64,000 bases of DNA from Gracilaria domingensis (taxonomy: Eukaryota; Rhodophyta; Florideophyceae; Gracilariales; Gracilariaceae), in the NCBI GenBank assembly GCA_022539475.1, contig VCMS01000117.1, positions 62,001-126,000 on the forward strand, given 5' to 3'. Of this stretch, positions 32,211 through 42,437 are shown in pieces (the stretch's first letter is position 1; the number at the start of each line of letters is the position of its first letter). A program made the translations under genes and the position numbers. Under the pieces are notes generated by a model, which did no database searches, had not been told where the DNA came from, and saw only the letters and a list, made by a program, of their open reading frames with translations.

Positions 32211-32918
32211 ATGACAACTAAACACCATACTGTCGTAGCCGATATGGTCAAACGCAAAATACGTCTTACCGCTCTACCAACGATGCCGGTTAAACTCATA
32301 AAACATCTTCCTCAATTCGAGAAAATCCTCAGACCCGTCAATATGCTCAATGCAATTTCGTTAAATAACAAGATGTTACACAAATTGTTTCAAAAGAGGG
32401 AACCAGTGACAATCACCGAAACGTTTTTCAGCGTAAATGGTTTTTCAATCATATTTCATTCTTATGTTTTTGCCGGCAATCATCAAGTGGTTGCAACTAG
32501 GGGCTGTCTGACTCATCTTGTCTATGTTCACGTAATTTCGAAGCAACAAATCTTGGACGTTTTTAATGCCGTCAAGTATATGCATCGGTCGGCGCGAAAA
32601 GACGGTCTATCGCTGGGAGGTACAAGACGCGTAGTACACAGAGCCCTACGATATATTTCTGTTCCTACCAACACCCGTGACGTTTTTCTTAAGTCATACT
32701 CGCCTTTAAATCAAGCTGTCGTTCTACGAACATTCGCGAACGACGATCCTGTGGTTCCTAAACCGTACGCGTCGAATAAAAAGATTTATGGTGGGTTTTC
32801 GTTTCTTCGAAACTGTTTCTTTGGGCGAGGCAAGTACGATTCAGGAGATGATCACAACCGAAACTACTGTCTCTACAACGAAACTCTTTCTCCAAGACAT
32901 TTAAACCGTGAACTATAA
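32211..32918 (+). CDS. Hypothetical ORF, AT-rich region
   Basis: 235 codons, basic, with no family recognised. Codon and base use are clearly more AT-rich than the host genes to the left. It is directly followed by another ORF on the same strand (32925), and the pair plus 33229-33678 may form one unit. It could be part of a mobile or foreign element. Confidence 0.4.
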   Translation: MTTKHHTVVADMVKRKIRLTALPTMPVKLIKHLPQFEKILRPVNMLNAISLNNKMLHKLFQKREPVTITETFFSVNGFSIIFHSYVFAGNHQVVATRGCLTHLVYVHVISKQQILDVFNAVKYMHRSARKDGLSLGGTRRVVHRALRYISVPTNTRDVFLKSYSPLNQAVVLRTFANDDPVVPKPYASNKKIYGGFSFLRNCFFGRGKYDSGDDHNRNYCLYNETLSPRHLNREL

Positions 32919-32924
32919 TGATGC

Positions 32925-33308
32925 ATGCGACTAATTGAGAAAGATCTGTCTAAACCTATTTCATATCTTGGACCTCATAAATCTGTTTTGGATATACTCG
33001 TTCTTTGGGAGAATCATCAACTTATGCCGGATTTCAAAGATACGCATATTGGGTATGCTCGACAACTATCGTCGGAAGAGTTGTGTTCAATAGTTGTTGC
33101 TTGTGTGGAAGGAATGCGGTTAAGAAATCATTGTGTCGGAGAAAATGGCGGTTTAAAGTTGGCAGCGCTATGCACTCAATATCTGAAGGCAGTTAAATCT
33201 GTAAATCTTGATGAAGTTAAGTTGAAGCTTGCGAGAGGTCGTCAAAGAGCTAAGCAAGTTAGCCAAGACCTGCAAGAATCGCATAAAAAAGCGCAGGTCT
33301 GCTGCTAA
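32925..33308 (+). CDS. Hypothetical ORF adjacent to 32211-32918
   Basis: 127 codons. A helical segment (SSEELCSIVVACVEGMRLRNH) and a basic Lys/Gln-rich end. No homology recognised. Same strand and base composition as its neighbours. Confidence 0.4.
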   Translation: MRLIEKDLSKPISYLGPHKSVLDILVLWENHQLMPDFKDTHIGYARQLSSEELCSIVVACVEGMRLRNHCVGENGGLKLAALCTQYLKAVKSVNLDEVKLKLARGRQRAKQVSQDLQESHKKAQVCC

Positions 33309-33678
33309 AACAGACACTCAGTCACCAGAGCCGAAACGAAGGAAAATAAGAGATTATAGCAAGACCAGTGCTGAACTGAGAAACAATCCCAGTGACGATC
33401 CAAAAACTCCTATTAGTGTTAAGCTCGAAAACAGAAAAGGTGAAGATGTTATTCTCTCTCTGAAGCAGGAGTTCAAGAAGAAGGAGAAAACGTGGCTCAA
33501 AGAGATGGAACAGTTGAAAAGTGAGCTGGAAAAGCTTCGTGCTGAAAAAGAATCTAAACACTCCGGTACGAGACGCCTCTCAAAATCAAGAGTTCATCCT
33601 AACCTGGAATATCTCTCAAAAGAAGAGCTTTACAACATGAAAGTTGCAATAGAAAAACGACTGCAACATATGTCTTAA
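33229..33678 (+). CDS. Hypothetical coiled-coil ORF with basic N-terminus
   Basis: 149 codons. The N-terminal third is Lys/Arg-rich with a bipartite NLS-like stretch (KNRIKKRRSAAK...PKRRKIR). A coiled coil of about 45 residues follows (KEKTWLKEMEQLKSELEKLRAEKE). Probably a small nuclear or DNA-associated protein, or the end of a longer one beginning upstream; unrecognised. Confidence 0.4.
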   Translation: MREVVKELSKLAKTCKNRIKKRRSAAKTDTQSPEPKRRKIRDYSKTSAELRNNPSDDPKTPISVKLENRKGEDVILSLKQEFKKKEKTWLKEMEQLKSELEKLRAEKESKHSGTRRLSKSRVHPNLEYLSKEELYNMKVAIEKRLQHMS

Positions 33679-33766
33679 AACTGCGCTGAGCAGTATTGTA
33701 GTTGTTCGTAAATCGCTTCAGTGCTTCAAATGTTATGTTGTTCGTGCTTCAGTCCTTCGTAAACTA

Positions 33767-34117
33767 TCACTGTGTTTCAAATGCGCTGAAAACGCAAGCC
33801 TTGCAAGGACGGATTGGACCTTCGATAATGGCGAGTAGATGCTCCACACAGCCATACTTGGCTGCTTGCTCAGCTGTAGTTTGTTTGCCGCCCAGCAAAT
33901 TATGCAATCCCTTACAAGCGCTTGCAAGTGTAGAACGGTCGCGATTATTGGCCTGATTGAGAAACCAGATGAGCAAAGGCACAGAGCCTACGGCCACAAG
34001 TTCATCTTCGCAGGCTTCCAGTACCGCAAGCTCATCAATAGCAAAGGCAGCATTACGGCGCATATCAAACGTAGTGTGTTCTTTCCGAAGCAAGGTGACC
34101 AAAGCGACAACAACTCC
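33767..34117 (-). pseudogene. Armadillo-repeat protein fragment
   Basis: The minus-strand frame reads CHIREGVVVALVTLLRKEHTTFDMRR and then NAAFAIDELAV...DELVAVGSVPLLIWFL, TLASACKGLHNLLGG and KYGCVEHLLAIIEG: about two and a half ARM repeats. It ends soon after the last repeat and has no in-frame ATG at the left. An in-frame stop lies immediately before the first conserved residues, and upstream sequence in other frames (ILQRIAAAAIRDDATF) could be more of the same gene. It is therefore a truncated or broken host-type gene, or a 3' exon. Function unknown; ARM repeats bind proteins. Confidence 0.55.
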
Positions 34118-36279
34118 CTCCCGAATGTGGCATCATCGCGAATAGCAGCGGCGGCAATTCTTTGCAAGATTGCGACCATTATGTGCCGCAAAGGGCGCAG
34201 CAAACTTGGCCGAGCGTCTACGGTGGGTGGTGAGCGACTTTTTGAAGACGGCGTGTTGATGACGTTCACGATTTTGTTTATGCTCCCTTTGAACGGCGCG
34301 TTTTGGCCATCGAAGATGGCCTTCGTCAGAACGATTGGCATTATCCTTTTCTGCGTGACGTCCGGTATTAACACGACGTGCAGCAGGCGCATTGGCATGA
34401 GGCGCAGCAGGATTTCGATAGCGAAGAGGATATGTATGGAACGCGGCGGATCCACCACGGACCTGCGTTACTCCTTTCGAGGGAACAACGGCATGACTGA
34501 CAACACACGCAAGAGGGAAAAAGGGAAGCAGCCAGAACCAGCAAGAAGCACAAGCAGCTTGCAAGCGCGGGCAGCTAGTACCAATTTTGGTGACGTCGAT
34601 ACCGTGAACTAGGAATGAAGTCAGCGCGCAATGAAAATATCGGCCTAGCGTCGGCGAAGTCTGCGTCGGCGAAGTCTCGGGTTTTGAGTGGCTGCGCTTG
34701 CGGCAGACGCGATGGTGGGCGCCCTTCAGTGGGGCGCGAGAGAGGTGCGGTGAGTGTGGTGTTGTCGCGCGGGGGCAGATGCGAGTCTTGAAGGAATACC
34801 CGCTGAAGCGGACTGAAGCGGGGACGGTGATGGTTGCGCGCGCTCACCGGCGGACCGGGCGAGTCCCGTATGCATCCGCAGTATGCATCAGCAGCTGGGC
34901 GATTCCACTCCCAAGGTGCAAAAAACAAGCACACACCAAAGTTCCACACACTGGGCATGCACTCTCCAAATTGATCCCGCTCACCCCATAGCGCGCCACT
35001 TCGCTGTTCACTGCTCCGCGTCTGGTCCCTTTCGTTGTTGTTGGATGCGAACCGATTCGGGCGCCTTTCTCGTGGAGCGCACCGTGCAAACGCGAACGTG
35101 TCGCTTCTTCTTGCTTCTCGCGACGTGAGTGAATATCATAGTAATGCATGATGGAGCGTACTATATTTGATCATATCGAAAGCAACATCGAGAACCACTT
35201 TGACAGAAGAAGGGCTCTTGAAGAAACTCGAAATCCATCCGTATCCTGTCCATGGAGGCCAAAGAAATCCCAACCTGTAGAGCAACGCAATTTGCGTGGT
35301 TATCAGGATGATGCGCCTCATATACTCAGGGGAGTGATACGAGGATGCACTCGAAGAGTTATGAGTTGGACCCAATTTTGGCTGTTACTTTTGGAATGGC
35401 TTTCCCACAGTTACCTGCAATCAGGGTTGCCATTGCTGGCCAATACCGCTAGGTGGACGCGTGTACTACACCACCGTGTGTGTGCATATTACGGGACAAT
35501 AGGTAGTGCACCTGAGGTGCCTGACACTGGGCTAGCCACGTGTACGGACCCCTGCGGGTGTGCACCACGTGTACATAGTTAGTTTAGACCTACTTAGGTG
35601 AGCTCGACCTCGTCGTCGCGAGCACCTTTGTAAAGTCAACCCGAGCACTTCTAAGTGAACTCTTTGTCGAGTAGCGCTCTTCTGAGTGGACTCTACACGA
35701 GTGAGGCTCTGGCGCCAACCGCCTACGTGGGTTATCACTCTCGCGAGTATAGCCACGTCTGGTTACGGTGGTCCTACCCTCTCGGTACCTTTGAGGAACA
35801 TCTGTCGTTGATGTCGGGACCTGAGGGTCGTACCGAGGAGGTATAGGACTAGATTACGAAGTGATCCGACTCTGTATAGAGTTTTGCCGTGTTTACGGAA
35901 ACCCGTGCATTACCGTTGGAGGATCTCGCCCCGCTCCGGGCACAGTGCCGAGGAGGCCCTACCCGTCGCGTGTGGGTGTTGTTTGGTTGTTGTTTTCTGT
36001 TGCTTTCCCTCTCGGGACTACACCTGTCGTTGGTCGTGTTTCATCGTTGCCGATACCACCCCGTCTCTAGAGTTTCTCATCGTTTCCTCACCACGTGGCC
36101 TAGCACCTCTGTAGGTATAGCCAGTTGCCACTTCGGCCTTACAACCGAGTTACGGTGGTACAGAGGGCTCTGTCACTGGTCTGCCATCTCTCACGAGAGC
36201 GGACCTTCGGACAGTCTGGTGGGTTTCACTCTTCCGAGTTTGCCCCACACAACCCCGAAAGAGTCATGCCCCAAAACAA
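34118..36279. other. Long region without a supported gene
   Basis: Overlapping short ORFs on both strands, none with a recognised motif. An ORF at 35148-35582 (+, 144 codons, starting MMERTIFDHIESNIENHFDRR) has protein-like composition only in its first ~70 codons and may be an eroded gene start. From about 35510 to 36240 the sequence is full of short hairpins and direct repeats (see findings). Confidence 0.45.
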
Positions 36280-37308
36280 ATGGAAACAACACCGATTCTG
36301 AAGAACAGTAGTTCCGAAAAGAGCCCTGAGATCTCGCCCCTGGAAAACCTTTCAGCGGAAGAAGAAGAATTGCTCAAAGGAGAGCCCGAAAACTATACTG
36401 TGGAGAAGATAACTCTTTCAGCAGGGAGAATTGGGCAACTGCGGCAAGCAGACGGTTGGGTAGACAACGATTTCATGGACTTGTTCGCGTTTCGCTTGCG
36501 GAATCGAAACGTTGAGCGCGTACGTAAGCATTCGGTTGGTGAAAAGGTGGTTGTGCTGGACAGCCTCTTTGTTTCCCGGTTGAGACATGCACGTGACAAC
36601 CATAAACGAAATGAAGTCTTTGATGATCTACATCGTTGGTTCCAGAAGACGTCTTGGACGTTTGAGGAAGCAGAGAAGATTCTTTGTCCTTATCTATCAG
36701 GGCGCCATTGGTTCCTGCTTGCCGTTAATGTTCAAGACGATATGGTTACAATGTACGATTCTTTTTCCAGAAACACGGAGACTGCTTCGGAGGCTGCCGA
36801 GTTATTGAAACAGTTCTCGAACTTTGTCGCACAAAAACGAAGCGGAAAGGAAAAGGATTGGGTTACTCTCGAGAAGGCGGCATATCCGAAACAGACGGAT
36901 CGGGGGTCATGCGCTATATTCGTCGCTTTCGTAATGAAATACTTAGAGCGTGGAGCCGTGCCCTTATTCGAACAACGGAATATCCCTCTGTTACGAAGTA
37001 AGGCAAAGCTCTTCATTAGAGGACGTCCTGCTGCTCCAATAGAGCACTTTTACACTCCCAGAAAAGCAAAGGTGAAAACGGAAAAAGACGCCTTGTTGCG
37101 AAAGCCAGAAGATACTCCGGGCAGGACAGGTTGTGAAAGGAAACGAAATGAGGAAACGAAAGAAGCCCAAGTTACAAATTCGTCTCTCGAAGCCAGCTCT
37201 GTTTCTGAAAGGGAGCCAAAGAAGATTAAGAACAAGAGAAATCTTATACACTTCCGCTCGCCTTCAAAGCGTTTGAAGCGCCCACCACGCAGATTTCAGA
37301 ACTCGTGA
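36280..37308 (+). CDS. Ulp1/C48-type cysteine protease (SUMO-protease fold)
   Basis: 342 residues. The C48 catalytic core spans about 55-250: GWVDNDFMDLFAFRLR (Trp/D entry motif), the His in LSGRHWFLLAVNV, the Asp in DDMVTMYDSFS, then the Gln and Cys in KQTDRGSCAIFVAFVMKYL. The triad His-Asp-Cys and oxyanion Gln are all present, so it could be active. The C-terminal ~100 residues are basic (KTEKDALLRK...SPSKRLKRPPRRFQNS), suggesting nuclear or DNA-bound location. Stand-alone Ulp1 domains outside the normal deSUMOylase context are frequent in large eukaryotic transposons, and the surrounding accessory ORFs fit that reading. A host SUMO protease is the alternative. Confidence 0.7.
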   Translation: METTPILKNSSSEKSPEISPLENLSAEEEELLKGEPENYTVEKITLSAGRIGQLRQADGWVDNDFMDLFAFRLRNRNVERVRKHSVGEKVVVLDSLFVSRLRHARDNHKRNEVFDDLHRWFQKTSWTFEEAEKILCPYLSGRHWFLLAVNVQDDMVTMYDSFSRNTETASEAAELLKQFSNFVAQKRSGKEKDWVTLEKAAYPKQTDRGSCAIFVAFVMKYLERGAVPLFEQRNIPLLRSKAKLFIRGRPAAPIEHFYTPRKAKVKTEKDALLRKPEDTPGRTGCERKRNEETKEAQVTNSSLEASSVSEREPKKIKNKRNLIHFRSPSKRLKRPPRRFQNS

Positions 37309-37472
37309 TCTGATAGCGAAAAGATATCTGTTAGTAAAGCTGAAAATCTCTGTGTCAAATTCAACCGCGTATCTTTTCAAGCCTTTGAACCAGTTCCGGA
37401 CGAACGCGAATACGGTTCCACATATCTGTAGGCTGTCGATCTCTCTCTTTGTCCCGATCTACAACTCGGAGA

Positions 37473-38021
37473 ATGACCGAAATTTCTCTCTTCGCGAAGA
37501 AGAGAAGAAATCAGTGGTTCAATGACCTCACTACGAAAGGCTGCGAAGGTATTCTCTGCAAAGATTTCCCAACATTTCTCGATGGATTTCGTGTTCGCAA
37601 CTCGAGCGCTAGTGACCCTGAGCTCCAAAGCGAACGGGGACACGGCTTGAGAAAGAAGGATTGGGAGGAAAATGTGTTAAGGACAACGTTGGAGACAAGC
37701 TTGGGTGACGAATCGCGTAGTCAGTGGATCACAAGACGCAGTCCTTTCTCTCCTAACACATTACTGTATAAGGTTATAAAAGACATATCATTCCAGTTCG
37801 AAGAACAGCTTTCGCAACAGTTTCAACTATCCTTTGCCCAACTCCTTCTTCCTTCGATTTCAGGGTTCTTTTCTTCCTACTTTATCGATATGAATCCATT
37901 TGTGGCCTACAGAGTCTTTTTTTCCTTGGGAACGAAAGCATTTGTAACGAAGAAATGCTTAGTCAGGTGGGGTGGGATTCTCAGTATGCGTCTGTCGCTA
38001 TTGCACGAAAAGACGCGTTAG
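37473..38021 (+). CDS. Hypothetical ORF following the Ulp1-type gene
   Basis: About 182 residues from MTEISLFAKKRRNQW; basic N-terminus with an NLS-like KKRR, then helical. No family recognised. Same strand as the protease with a 164-bp gap, and overlapped by the next ORF. Confidence 0.4.
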   Translation: MTEISLFAKKRRNQWFNDLTTKGCEGILCKDFPTFLDGFRVRNSSASDPELQSERGHGLRKKDWEENVLRTTLETSLGDESRSQWITRRSPFSPNTLLYKVIKDISFQFEEQLSQQFQLSFAQLLLPSISGFFSSYFIDMNPFVAYRVFFSLGTKAFVTKKCLVRWGGILSMRLSLLHEKTR

Positions 38022-38614
38022 TGATATCTTACTCCCGAAACGGAGATCGACAATATGGCCTTTCTCTCGAGGCGTACTTCAGAGAACGGTCCAACACACA
38101 CCGTTTGCATTGTGGCGATATTGTTGTTGTTGCCGGCGAACATCCTTTTACCATTCAATTGGCTATGAAGCATCGGATGCCCACTGCGAGAATGATAACG
38201 TGGACTATGTCAATCTTACCGCAATCAAGCAGTTTCCAAGCCACACCACCGTCTCCTCCTGTTTCATTAGTGCCCATATACGAATTTGTGACACCCGAAA
38301 ACGACGCGAAGCTTACATATGATGCACAAAAGGCTACCATCGTGGAACAACTCGACGAATTTCAGAACATGAATGCTCTTTTGATGGAAACCTTGCGCGT
38401 TACTCCACGAACGTATAAACCTTGGGCGATTATGCAACAACTGCAGGAAGATAGTTGTATTGTGCATTTCAACACGCAGGAGTTTCGACAGGAATCAAGT
38501 CCTCTTCAAAGTATTGAGGAAGAGCATCCATCGGACGAAGACGAAGATCTATCCCGGGAAGAAGTAGAAAACTTCCAACATTGGGATAACATTGAAGAAA
38601 TATTGAAGCGTTAG
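37955..38614 (+). CDS. Hypothetical ORF with acidic C-terminus
   Basis: 219 codons, overlapping the previous ORF by 67 bp in another frame. A beta-rich first half (YASVAIARKDALVISYSRNGD, CGDIVVVAGEHPF) is followed by an acidic tail rich in Glu/Asp (EEEHPSDEDEDLSREEVE). Unrecognised. It may belong with the Ulp1-type gene to one mobile unit. Confidence 0.4.
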   Translation: MLSQVGWDSQYASVAIARKDALVISYSRNGDRQYGLSLEAYFRERSNTHRLHCGDIVVVAGEHPFTIQLAMKHRMPTARMITWTMSILPQSSSFQATPPSPPVSLVPIYEFVTPENDAKLTYDAQKATIVEQLDEFQNMNALLMETLRVTPRTYKPWAIMQQLQEDSCIVHFNTQEFRQESSPLQSIEEEHPSDEDEDLSREEVENFQHWDNIEEILKR

Positions 38615-39729
38615 GAACGAATCCTGTGTGCTTGTAACTTCTCACTTCCACAAGCACGTCCTCATAAAGATAAAACAGCGTACTGAAAAATGGTATTGAT
38701 CACATTCGAAAACGGCGCTTCGCTACAACTCTCCCACGTACACTACGTGCTGGCTGACTGCACAAGGCAAGCGACGCGCAGCGTAAAGTGTACAAAAAGG
38801 GGAACATGCTGCATTTGACAAATGCGTCAGCTTCAAAACCTCATAGTGATGTAGATGAACCTGCCACAGGTTGGCAACAAGCGCCCACTGATTGAACCAT
38901 TGGCGATATGTTGCTCCAGCCTGCCATAGACACGCGTCAGTCACTAACGCACCACTTCTTGTCCTTCCGCTGCGAGACACCGAGAACGATGCGAACTTGT
39001 TTCATACCGCGGAGGAATCCGTCGAGTCACAACAGCTTGAACGCAATGAAGTGCCGCAGATGTATGGAGCGCCGCAGACGTTTTCTGCCACAAAAGCTTT
39101 CCGATCTCTTTCAGAGTATTCACTTTCAACAACTCAATGCTAGTGCTGCTACACAACGGCAATGAAAGCGATAACGACGCACGCGCTTCTGAGAACAAGT
39201 TGCGAGTGAGACGCGACATATGAATGGTGGAGTTACGCACGGTATTGAGGCGTGGTGGATCGGTAGCAGTGTGTTGGACGCAATAAAAGCTGTTCTCTAC
39301 ATTGTATGATTCTGCCAGGGTTAACGTTAGTGTTTGTTCAGTCTTTAGTAAGTGTCGCCCCTTGAGATGTAATAATACTTACTTTGGATACATGATGTAC
39401 CGAAGGTACAAGAATCAAAAACGATTGGGAACGAGAGCTTGAGGATTGATGTAGCGAGTTGTAGCCAGCCGAAACACTTGGCTTCACAGATAAGAAGAGA
39501 CTGAAGCATGAGATCTGGGGAACGAGATTTTGTAGCGCGTGAGGCAATGCTGTTCGTCCAAAAACTTTTCAGCAAAAGCGCTCATCGTTCGAAGAATGGG
39601 ATAGACGCGCCCACCCGACGCCCAGTCTCACCTGGTCCGCCCGGCCTAGCCAACTAGGCCACACCAACTAGACGAGGTTCCTCGACAAACCCAACCATTT
39701 TCATGGGTGTATTTAAAGTCCATGAACAC
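38615..39729. other. Non-coding spacer
   Basis: No supported ORF. The right end has a CT-rich stretch and the conserved palindrome at 39730-39745. Confidence 0.45.
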
Positions 39730-39745
39730 GGGACATACATGTCTC
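39730..39745. repeat. Palindrome GGGACATACATGTCTC
   Basis: A near-perfect 16-bp palindrome, closely matching the one at 47599-47616. Both are followed by a T-rich run and lie just past the 3' end of a minus-strand decayed gene. Confidence 0.6.
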
Positions 39746-39765
39746 AGCAATTTTATTTTATTGTC

Positions 39766-41725
39766 TTATGTCTTGTATGGTCTTGGTGTTGGTCGGACGC
39801 CTGGCCATGGGTCGGCATACTGAACTTCTTCACACTTGCTCTTCAGATGCTCCTCCGCCGTCTCCACTTCCTGTCTCATCGACCGCATCTGTTTTGCCGC
39901 CGCGCTGCGTTCGCTCTTCACCGCCTCCGACTCCTCCCGCACCTTCGACAGACTGTGCTGCAGCGCCTCGTTCGCCCGTATCAGCGAGTGCACGTCCGAC
40001 ACCGCCCGGTCTCTGGACGTCATCAGCTCCGCCGCGTCCTCCGTCGACAGCAGCGTCGAGTTCAGCTTCTTCAGGTGCGTCACCTCGTCCTTCATACCCT
40101 CTAGCTCCGACTGCAGCGACCGATTCTCGTCCTCCAGACCGTCTCGTTCCTCAGACAGTTATCGCACCTTCGACGTGCTGCTCGCCTCAAAAGAGCGCTT
40201 CGCTTCTTCCGTTGAGCCCAGTTGATCTCTTGTGTCGTTCACACTTCTGCGAAGCTCTTCTAGACTTGATTCCGAAGCCGCGATTCTCGCCTTCAACCCT
40301 TTCACTTCCCCTATCAAGTGCGCCTTGGCGCTCTCTGATTCACCCAAACGCTGCAAATTACGCTCCAGTTCACTCTTGCTCTCTGATAAACTTTGTTCCA
40401 TCACAGCAAGCTACGTCCTTACTTCATCCGTTCCAGCTTGAAGTGTCTTCCTCTCCTCACTCATTGCTTTTCCATCACTGCGCAGCTTCTTCTCCACCGA
40501 TTCCAGCTCAACCACCCTTTGACCGACGCGCCTCAAGTCCGACTCCATTTCGCTCACGTGCTTCTCAGCTGATATACGTGCCGAGCTCTCTGCGGAGAGC
40601 TTCTCCGTCAGTGAGCTATTTCTTGACGTCAAAACTTCCACCATCTCTTCTACCTTCTTTTCAGCGGTTCTCTCACTCTCCGTGCGCCCTTTCTGTCTCC
40701 AGCTGAGCAACTTGCTCGTTCACTTGCCGCTTAGGTTCGTTTAGCTGTTCCTCTCGCTCTCGTATCCGTGACTGCGCTTCAGAAATCTCATTTCTCGCCG
40801 CTTCAACTTGCTTTTGAAAGCTTTCCTTCTCGTCCTCTAATTGCTGCACCTTCATGTGGTTCTTTTCTTCATTAGTAGAGAGAGAAGCTTCCATCCCTTC
40901 CGGCGTTGTAGTCAGCACTCGAAGCTCTTCCTCCCTTGTCTTCAGAGTCTCTCGAAGAGCGTTCAGCTTGCCAGCTTCTGCCGCTGTCGCTTCTCGTTCA
41001 GCAGTCAGCTGCTTCTTGGCGTCTTCGATTTCTCCCTTCACTGAATCCAGTTCACCTTCGACTTTCTCACGTTGAGCTTCTGACCCTGAAAGTTGTGATC
41101 GTAGGGCAACGGAGGCTTCCTCTGATGGCCCATCCTCTAGCTTTTGAACAAGCTCCGCCCTTTCCTTCTTCAGCAGGCGGAGTTCCTTGTTCAATCCCTT
41201 GCGAACTCGGTACAACTCACGAATCGCCGCATCGCGCTCCTCCTCAATGACGTGTTGCTGGTCCTGGCTACTGCGAGAGAGACTCCTTTGTATCACGGGG
41301 TTGCGCACTTCAGTGTTGGGAACTGCTTCTTTTGCAGCCTTCAGGTCCGAAACCGCTGTATCTCTTTCCTTGTTTAACCGCTTCACCACATCTCGCAACT
41401 CATCATGTTCTCTGTCCGCGTTAGGAAGTAGGTCCGACACTTCATTACGCCTCTTGGTCTCTGTTCTCAACATTCGCTCCAGCTCAGCAATCTGAATGTT
41501 CAAATTAGCAGCCATTTGCTCCGTGTCGCTCACCGGATGCCCAGATTTGACCTCGAGCGGTGATGTGCGCATTTCCTCGTTCTCTCTTCGTACAACGTCC
41601 GACTCCCTCCGTAGTCGCTCACACTCTTTCTCAATCGCTGTCGTCCGCTGAGTACTCGCACTCACTTCGGAACGCAGTTTCTCGGTCTCAACAGCAGATA
41701 GAAGCGGGCATAATGACTCCAACAC
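39766..41725 (-). pseudogene. Broken long coiled-coil protein gene
   Basis: The minus strand encodes almost continuous coiled coil for ~640 codons: SAVETEKLRSEVSAS, LRRESDVVRRENEEMR, EKVEGELDSVKGEIEDAKKQL, SESKSELERNLQRLGESES, EVTHLKKLNSTLLS and REESEAVKSERSAAAKQMR. It resembles golgin, tropomyosin-like or SMC-arm sequence without a diagnostic domain. The reading frame is interrupted by one frame change near 40.69 kb and two in-frame stops (near 40.41 and 40.16 kb), so this looks like a pseudogene of a host protein. The 5' end at about 41.71 kb is abrupt, consistent with truncation. Confidence 0.65.
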
Positions 41726-42102
41726 CCCTCAAGCAGTTCCAGTGCAACATAGGCGTTGCCTACAGATACATCGAACGCGACCATACCGCCCCGTTTCCGT
41801 TTCGAAAAGTCTTCATGCATTCTAACGTTTCTGACAGACCATTCGATGTTACCGTCGTTAACGTCAAGACTTTGCCCGCCTTCCGTAGCTTGATGGATAT
41901 ACAGTTAGCAGGTGGAACCATGTCCAAAGCGTCATCCATGGAAAAAATCCATGAGGAACGATTGCGTTATGATCCCACCATCGCGTCAGTTAGTGATGCC
42001 GCCTATGCTGCCAGGCTGAATGACCAGGATGGCTCACTCCCTCATACTGCGCCCTATCGAGCAAATGCGCGGTCGAGCAATCCCACTGAACTTGCCTATT
42101 AG
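41710..42102 (+). CDS. Hypothetical ORF
   Basis: About 130 codons from MTPTPLKQFQCNIG, on the opposite strand at the broken end of the coiled-coil pseudogene. It has mixed hydrophobic/charged composition (SLMDIQLAGGTMSKASSMEKIHEER) but no recognised family. It could be an independent short gene or an old fragment. Confidence 0.3.
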   Translation: MMTPTPLKQFQCNIGVAYRYIERDHTAPFPFRKVFMHSNVSDRPFDVTVVNVKTLPAFRSLMDIQLAGGTMSKASSMEKIHEERLRYDPTIASVSDAAYAARLNDQDGSLPHTAPYRANARSSNPTELAY

Positions 42103-42120
42103 GTTCGAGCGCGCCTGTCA

Positions 42121-42369
42121 TCACCTGTTCTCGGGTTCAACCCCAAGGAATGCCACGATGGCATTCATCTGCTTGATACCAATCATTGCGCCGTTCGCGT
42201 ACAAGAACGAGGCTTGTACAGGTCCGTCAGGGGGGTGCTTCCAATATGCCAAGCGCCGCACAAGGTATACTATGAGTTTTAAATTTTTAGACAATCGTCG
42301 GGGGGTGGTGTTTGCGTCGGCTTCGACCACACACACCTTCGATGCAAAGTTGCGCTTCGGAACTGCCAA
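42121..42369 (-). other. Small unrecognised ORF downstream of cytochrome b561
   Basis: 82 codons with an even composition and helical/beta mix (LVRRLAYWKHPPDGPVQASFLYANG). No family recognised; could be a small gene or chance. Confidence 0.25.
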
Positions 42370-42437
42370 TCATCGCGGCGCGCAATACAACATTTACCAT
42401 CGGTACACACCCCTTCGCAGCTTTCTACGCTGCCAAG

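Noticed and set aside
34133-34564. Minus-strand ORF with a hydrophobic start resembling a signal peptide
   Set aside because: Overlaps other frames of the armadillo fragment region and has no consistent protein character.
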